DNA from: Acanthaster planci
Taxonomy: Eukaryota > Echinodermata > Asteroidea > Valvatida > Acanthasteridae
Direction: 5' to 3'
NCBI RefSeq assembly: GCF_001949145.1
Contig: NW_019091642.1
Coordinates: 478,491 to 542,490 of the forward strand
Length of the DNA: 64,000 nt
Positions 59,631 to 64,000 of this stretch are shown here, piece by piece. A program made the translations under genes and the position numbers. The notes beneath the pieces were generated by a model, which worked only from the letters and a program-made list of their open reading frames with translations, was not told where the DNA came from and ran no database searches. The first letter of the stretch is position 1, and each line of letters opens with the position of its first letter.

Positions 59631-61788
59631 TATACGACTACATATACCATCATTTGAATTCTACTGTGACTATGAATTACTGACCAAGTTGTATGGCATA
59701 TATGGATGTAATGGTAAGTTTAAGTAAGGAAGAGTGAAGCATTGGTAATCCACAGTATTTTATTGACTGACATCATTGAACGTACATGTACTTATTCTCA
59801 AGATTTCATCTTAATGTGCTGGTTCACTTCCTCAAATTGAGAAAATCTTTAAATACATGTATTAATTAAAAGTTTGCCTTTTTCATTTTGCCCAACTCGC
59901 CACTGCTATTTGTACTGTACAGCTAGCAAAGCACAAATGAATGAGTCTTGGTCAGAGAGAGATGCATATCCATCATGTACAATTGAATCAATTGAAGCCA
60001 ACTACCATCGCTTCCTGCCAGATGGAGGAAACCAGCATCGTGCTAAGGATGTTTCTTGTTGTATTGTTCACCATCCTCTTATGCCGATTGCTATTGACCA
60101 TGTAAGTTATTGGAGGTAACATTTTACAGAATGTTCAAGAGCATGTTATTTTTTTCTCTTTTGTTTAAAAACATTTAATTTTTGCTTTCATACTTGGGTC
60201 ATCCTGCCAACACTGCACATTTCGCTTGGTGTCTTCAAGAAATTGTTCGATGCTTTTGAAAGTGCTTGTCACAGAGTGGACATGCAGTTATTTCAGCTTT
60301 GTGTGGCAACAGAGGACCAAGAGCAGAAGAATAATTTTGACGATCAAATCCGTAATAAAATTGAGCGGCAACAAAAAATCAAGAAAAACCTTGAGGAGAA
60401 ACGATTACAGCTGATTGATGCTGAAGATGAACTACCCCTACATGTGCTTCGGACTACAAAAGAAGACATGGATGGCGCTTTCCTCGAGATAGCAAACAAG
60501 GCCTTCCGACTTCGAGATGAGATTTCAAGACTGGTAAAGAAAGAAAATCAATCTGTACCCTGAAAACGACTACCCCAAAAAGACCGTGTTTCACATTAAC
60601 ACGTTACATTCATATCATTCAACAGGAGAAAGAGGCTAAAACAGTGGAACTTCCATTTGCCACTGGACCAATTGCAAGAGGCTAAATCAGTGGAACTTCC
60701 ATTTGCCACTGGACCAATTGCAAGAGGCTAAAACAGTGGAACTTCCATTTGCCACTGGACCTATTGCAAGAGGCTAAATCAGTGGAACTTCCATTTGCCA
60801 CTGGACCAATTGCAAGAGGCTAAATCATTGGAACTTCCATTTGACACAGGACCAATTGCAAGAGGCTAAATCAGTGGAACTTCCATTTGCCACTGGACCA
60901 ATTGCAAGCTCTTTGGACACCATTTTTCAGCAACATTGAGTGCAGAGACAAGCTTACCATGGGAAAGCCTTCGTTGGCAATCATGTCCACAAGTGCTACG
61001 AGGTAAAAAGTGATTATCTTAAACTTTTGATATGTATTAGCATGTTCTTTGATGCTATCAAATGCCAGCATAATGTTACTCACACGAACTGCACAGTAAC
61101 AGCATGAAAAACACCATTGGCTTTGTTTCCATTGAACAGCCCCTTGCTATAAAAGCACTCACCACTGTTCCCCTTGAGGTGGCTGAGAAAAGCCTGACAG
61201 ATGATATCCCCTTGGCAGCACATGACAAACTGCGATGTGAAGCTGCTCACATTAGAGTACACTTCCAGGAGCTCTTCATGAAGTTTGCCGATGTTCATAA
61301 GGGCATAAACCACAGCTCTGCAGTAACCCAACAGCAGATAAACTGCATTGGTATGTACACAAATCAAAGTTGTTTCACCAGAAAAAATGCAGAAATTCTT
61401 ACCTCATAAATTTCCTGCTTTCACTATTTAGAAACATTAAACATTCCTTATTGTTTTGCAATTGATTCTGTTTACAGAGACAAGTATAAGGGACTTCACG
61501 GCAGCCTACAGACAGCTTCTCCCAGATCAAATTACTCCGAAACTTCACCTGCTGGAAGATCATGCGGTTGAGCAATTAACCAGATTCAAAGTGGGGTTTG
61601 GGTTACTAAATGAACAAGGGGGGGGGGAACTGATACATACAGAATTCAACCGTACCGGGAGGGTTGTACAAGGGATGAGGGGAGAACTGCAGAAGCTCAT
61701 GGCCATTATGCGCCGCCATCATGTTGCTACAACTCCTGAAGTTGGAAGGAACCTTCCAATACCTGAAAACACAATAAGAAAGCAATAA
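59631..61788 (+). pseudogene. Decayed spliced gene of a widespread transposase-like family
   Basis: Exon remnants: 59631-59713 (FYCDYELLTKLYGIYGCN), about 59893-60101 (TRHCYLYCTASKAQMNESW ... HPLMPIAIDH), 60198-60533 (LPTLHISLGVFKKLFDAFE plus coiled coil), 60626-61002 (VQRQAYHGKAFVGNHVHK), 61140-61350 and 61478-61788 (ITPKLHLLEDHAVEQLTRFK; GFGLLNEQGGGELIHTEFN). I recognise these blocks from memory as a repetitive family in cnidarian, mollusc and deuterostome genomes, annotated as uncharacterised; I cannot name its superfamily. Signs of decay: the 60198 exon is preceded by GG instead of AG and the 59893 exon lacks an acceptor. The 60626 exon carries a sixfold 46-bp repeat and an in-frame TGA just before VQRQAY. 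The 5' part is replaced by the CATGG array. Remaining junctions have canonical sites and matching phases. Confidence 0.75.
60630..60905 (+). repeat. 46-bp minisatellite, six perfect-period units, inside a former exon
   Basis: The unit AAGAGGCTAAATCAGTGGAA continues into CTTCCATTTGCCACTGGACC and AATTGC. It starts at 60630, 60676, 60722, 60768, 60814 and 60860, exactly 46 bp apart. Units 1 and 3 carry CTAAAACAG and the others CTAAATCA, suggesting amplification as a 92-bp dimer at first. A single unit in frame would read TVELPFATGPIA as part of the exon. Five extra units add 230 bp, which shifts the frame. Confidence 0.92.
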
Positions 61789-62682
61789 ACTGCACTGAAA
61801 CGTGAAACGAGTCGACAACCACATTTCTTAAAGTCGTGCCAAACCTTGTCATAGTTAACTTTATTCACATGTTATACATGTAATTGGACTGAATTCACAG
61901 TACTGTACTTCCGTTTGGTTGATTGATTGCACACTTTACATGCAGTATCGCATGTACTATGTGCTATATGTATGCATGTGCAAGTACACTGTGCATGCAG
62001 TGTTCAGGCGATAATGTCATCCAATCAGCCTGGGAGTGCGAACGGCCAAAAGGAGATTTTCTGTGGGTTGGGAAACGCAGGATCTTTTTATTCATTTTGC
62101 AGTCTGTAGAGGATATTCTAGCGATTAAGTTTACAAAGTTGCAAAGTGGTACATAGAGGGTTTCCCAACATATTTCTTTAATTCTACTGAAATTATTTTT
62201 CAACAACTCGTGACGTTCTATGAAAACACAACTGAGATCATCTTCCAAGACAGATATCTGCACAGGAATTAAATGTCACGGATGTCAGGAAGTGTACTTC
62301 TATATAAGGCCTACTACAGGAATTGCATAAACATGACCAAATAATCGACTGTAATCTCGAATGAAAGTCACACGGGCCTGACTCGACAAAAAGGCCAATT
62401 TGAATTAAACTGGTGTTGAAAACGAATAAAACGGAAAGACAAACGTCTTTAGCAACGATGCTTTTGACTGATTAACTCATAAAAAGACGTCAACCTTTGG
62501 TGTGACCTTTTCACCTTTGTAGAACACCGCCTTCCTGGCTACCGCATACTCTACGTGTTTTGTCCACACACGTGTTACTGTAGTATAGAATCAACTGCTT
62601 TGTGGTACAACAGTTGAATCTGGCAATCCCATTTTGGAGGGCATTCCCACTCACTTGAATGAAATGTCTCATGTCGTTGCAG
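61789..62682. other. Between the decayed transposase-like gene and the P-like element
   Basis: No coding frame was recognised. In particular no THAP zinc finger, which usually starts P-element transposases, was found. An acceptor (GTCGTTGCAG) ends the stretch at 62682, so an upstream exon must have existed. Confidence 0.35.
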
Positions 62683-63926
62683 CACTACAATGTCTGTGAA
62701 GGAGTAGATAAGTTTTCAGCCCTTGTAGAATCAAAGCACGGGATACATGGGGAAATACCAGTCACGGTCACAGGCAACGATGTTGTGCAGTTTCATCCCT
62801 TCAAAACAGTACGGCACAAACACTGTGCCCTCTTGATCCCCACATCGACCACAAGGTGTCAAGTTTGTAAAAGACACAGAAGTGACCTTGCTTCTTTGGA
62901 CAAACGACTTTCTGCAAAAAGTTCTGGGTCAGAAGTCAGCACCAAGTCCTCAACAAGGAACGATTTGTTGAGCCAGAAAGACCTAATCAAGAAGGTGAAT
63001 CTGCTGAGCTCAGAAAAAAATCAGCTGAAAAGAAGAATTTCCATGATGGCGTCCAAGATAGAGGATATGGTGATGGAAGAAGGAACAGTTCTCCCTCCAG
63101 ACCAAGAGGATAAATTGCAGATCTCTATCAAGAAAAATTACAATGTCCTAAAGACGCTTCTGGATGAAAACTCTCCAGGTTTTCTTCTGTGGGAGCAGCA
63201 GAAGAAAAGTGCAAGTAGAGGGAAGGGCATGAGATGGCACCCAGCCATAATTTGCTGGTGTATCGCACTTCATCATAAATCATCATCTGCATACAACCTC
63301 ATCAGGGACAGTGGTTTTTCTACAGCTTCCGAGTACCCTACACCCATATTCCCATTTTGGTAACCCTCGCACAGGTGTTAATGCAGACATGTTAACCAGA
63401 CTAATTAGGGACATCAACATCAAATCTCTCCCCGGGTATGAACTCAATGTTTCAGTGGCATTTGATGAGATGAAAGTGAAGACCGATCTAGTATACAATA
63501 CCCGATCCGGAAGAATTGTTGGTTTCATGGATGTGGGAGGTATTGCCAATGCAATCACTTCTTTTGAGAGGAAATGCCAAGGCGAGGTTGATCCCCCTCT
63601 TGCGACGCATGTTCTCGTCCTAATGGTACGTGGCATCTTCAACTCGCTACATTCTCCAATTGCATTCTATGCCACTTGTGGAGTGTCCAGTTACCAGCTG
63701 TTAGCACTGATGGATGAAGCAATCATGTGTCAGATGGTGCGTCACCCAACAGAAAGTTTTATCGATTGTTTGGCGAGATGCAAGTAGATGGGACAGCATA
63801 CTTTGGTCCCAGTCCAGGCCACTCAACAAGGAAGGTGTATATGATTTGCGACGTACCACACCTGCTGAAGACAACCAGAAACAACTGGGAAAATTCAGGA
63901 TGGAATAACAAGACAAGGAACTTGCA
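62683..63926 (+). pseudogene. P-element-like transposase, two frameshifts, incomplete at window end
   Basis: After an acceptor at 62682 the frame carries DKFSALVESKHGI, VRHKHCALLIPTSTTRCQVC and a coiled coil (NLLSSEKNQLKRRISMM). It then shows the P/THAP9-type transposase blocks FLLWEQQKKSASRGKGMRW and HPAIICWCIALHHKSSSAYN. After a register change in a T run at 63316-63320 it continues with ELNVSVAFDEMKVKTDLVYN (catalytic Asp region), GRIVGFMDVGG, LVLMVRGIFNSLHSPIAFY and LLALMDEA. A second register change near 63722-63727 leads to SDGASPNRKFYRLFGEM and VYMICDVPHLLKTTRNNW. A donor (CAT|GTATGT) at 63927 points to a further exon beyond the window. The two shifts make this copy non-functional unless they are sequencing errors. 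Confidence 0.8.
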
Positions 63927-64000
63927 TGTATGTAATTTTTTTTTTTCACTTGATTGTGGTGGGGTATTCTGAAAGAAACTGTGCATCTTACAAGAATTTT

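Overview
The window is eukaryotic nuclear DNA, very probably from a marine invertebrate. The signs are spliced genes with GT-AG introns, long gene-poor stretches, tRNA-derived SINEs and many kinds of DNA transposon remnant. The palindromic words TACATGTA and TAGGCCTA also recur throughout. Gene content (Ly6/uPAR-type GPI proteins, a poly-C2H2 protein, a BEN protein, CACTA-, P- and pogo-like elements) fits an echinoderm, hemichordate or cephalochordate best, but the sequence alone does not settle this. A 682-base N gap and two isolated Ns show it is a draft assembly.

Left third (1-29 kb). Two small genes can be assembled from exons. Each encodes a cysteine-rich LU (three-finger, Ly6/uPAR) domain with a hydrophobic C-terminus suggesting a GPI anchor. 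One is on the + strand (4524-9306, all three exons found) and one on the - strand (exons at 18049-20682, first exon not found). They share intron phases and exon 3 layout, so they are diverged paralogues facing tail to tail. Around and inside them lie non-autonomous DNA elements: a TIR family with two copies (84-697, 13570-14123), a 1.9-kb CGACG-rich foldback (11625-13500), a pogo/Tigger-like element (18859-20356), a hAT-like MITE with an 8-bp duplication (25713-25941), a composite element with minisatellite ends (26730-28352), a near-perfect hairpin (28933-29079), and several minisatellites.

Middle (31-47 kb). A two-exon C2H2 zinc-finger gene on the - strand (31788-34676) has 14 fingers arranged as 5+5+4 related modules, followed by a Lys-rich segment and an acidic tail. 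After a repeat-rich stretch (tandem 567-bp duplication, dispersed repeats, a CCATGG-rich array) comes an apparently intact three-exon gene on the - strand (43021-46571). It encodes an 866-residue Tnp2/CACTA (EnSpm)-type transposase-like protein, with a tRNA-SINE in its last intron.

Right third (47-64 kb). A Ty3/gypsy-type element on the + strand (gag-pol, one frameshift in RNase H) runs into the assembly gap. A decayed SCAN-like gag fragment follows it. Next is a multi-exon BEN-domain gene (53414-57756). Then comes a decayed spliced gene of a widespread transposase-like family (59631-61788); it is interrupted by a 28-copy CATGG minisatellite, a sixfold 46-bp internal repeat, an in-frame stop and two missing splice acceptors. 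The window ends in a frameshifted P-element-like transposase (62683 to the end). Three DNA-transposase families and two retroelement gag genes therefore lie within about 21 kb, with the BEN gene in the middle.
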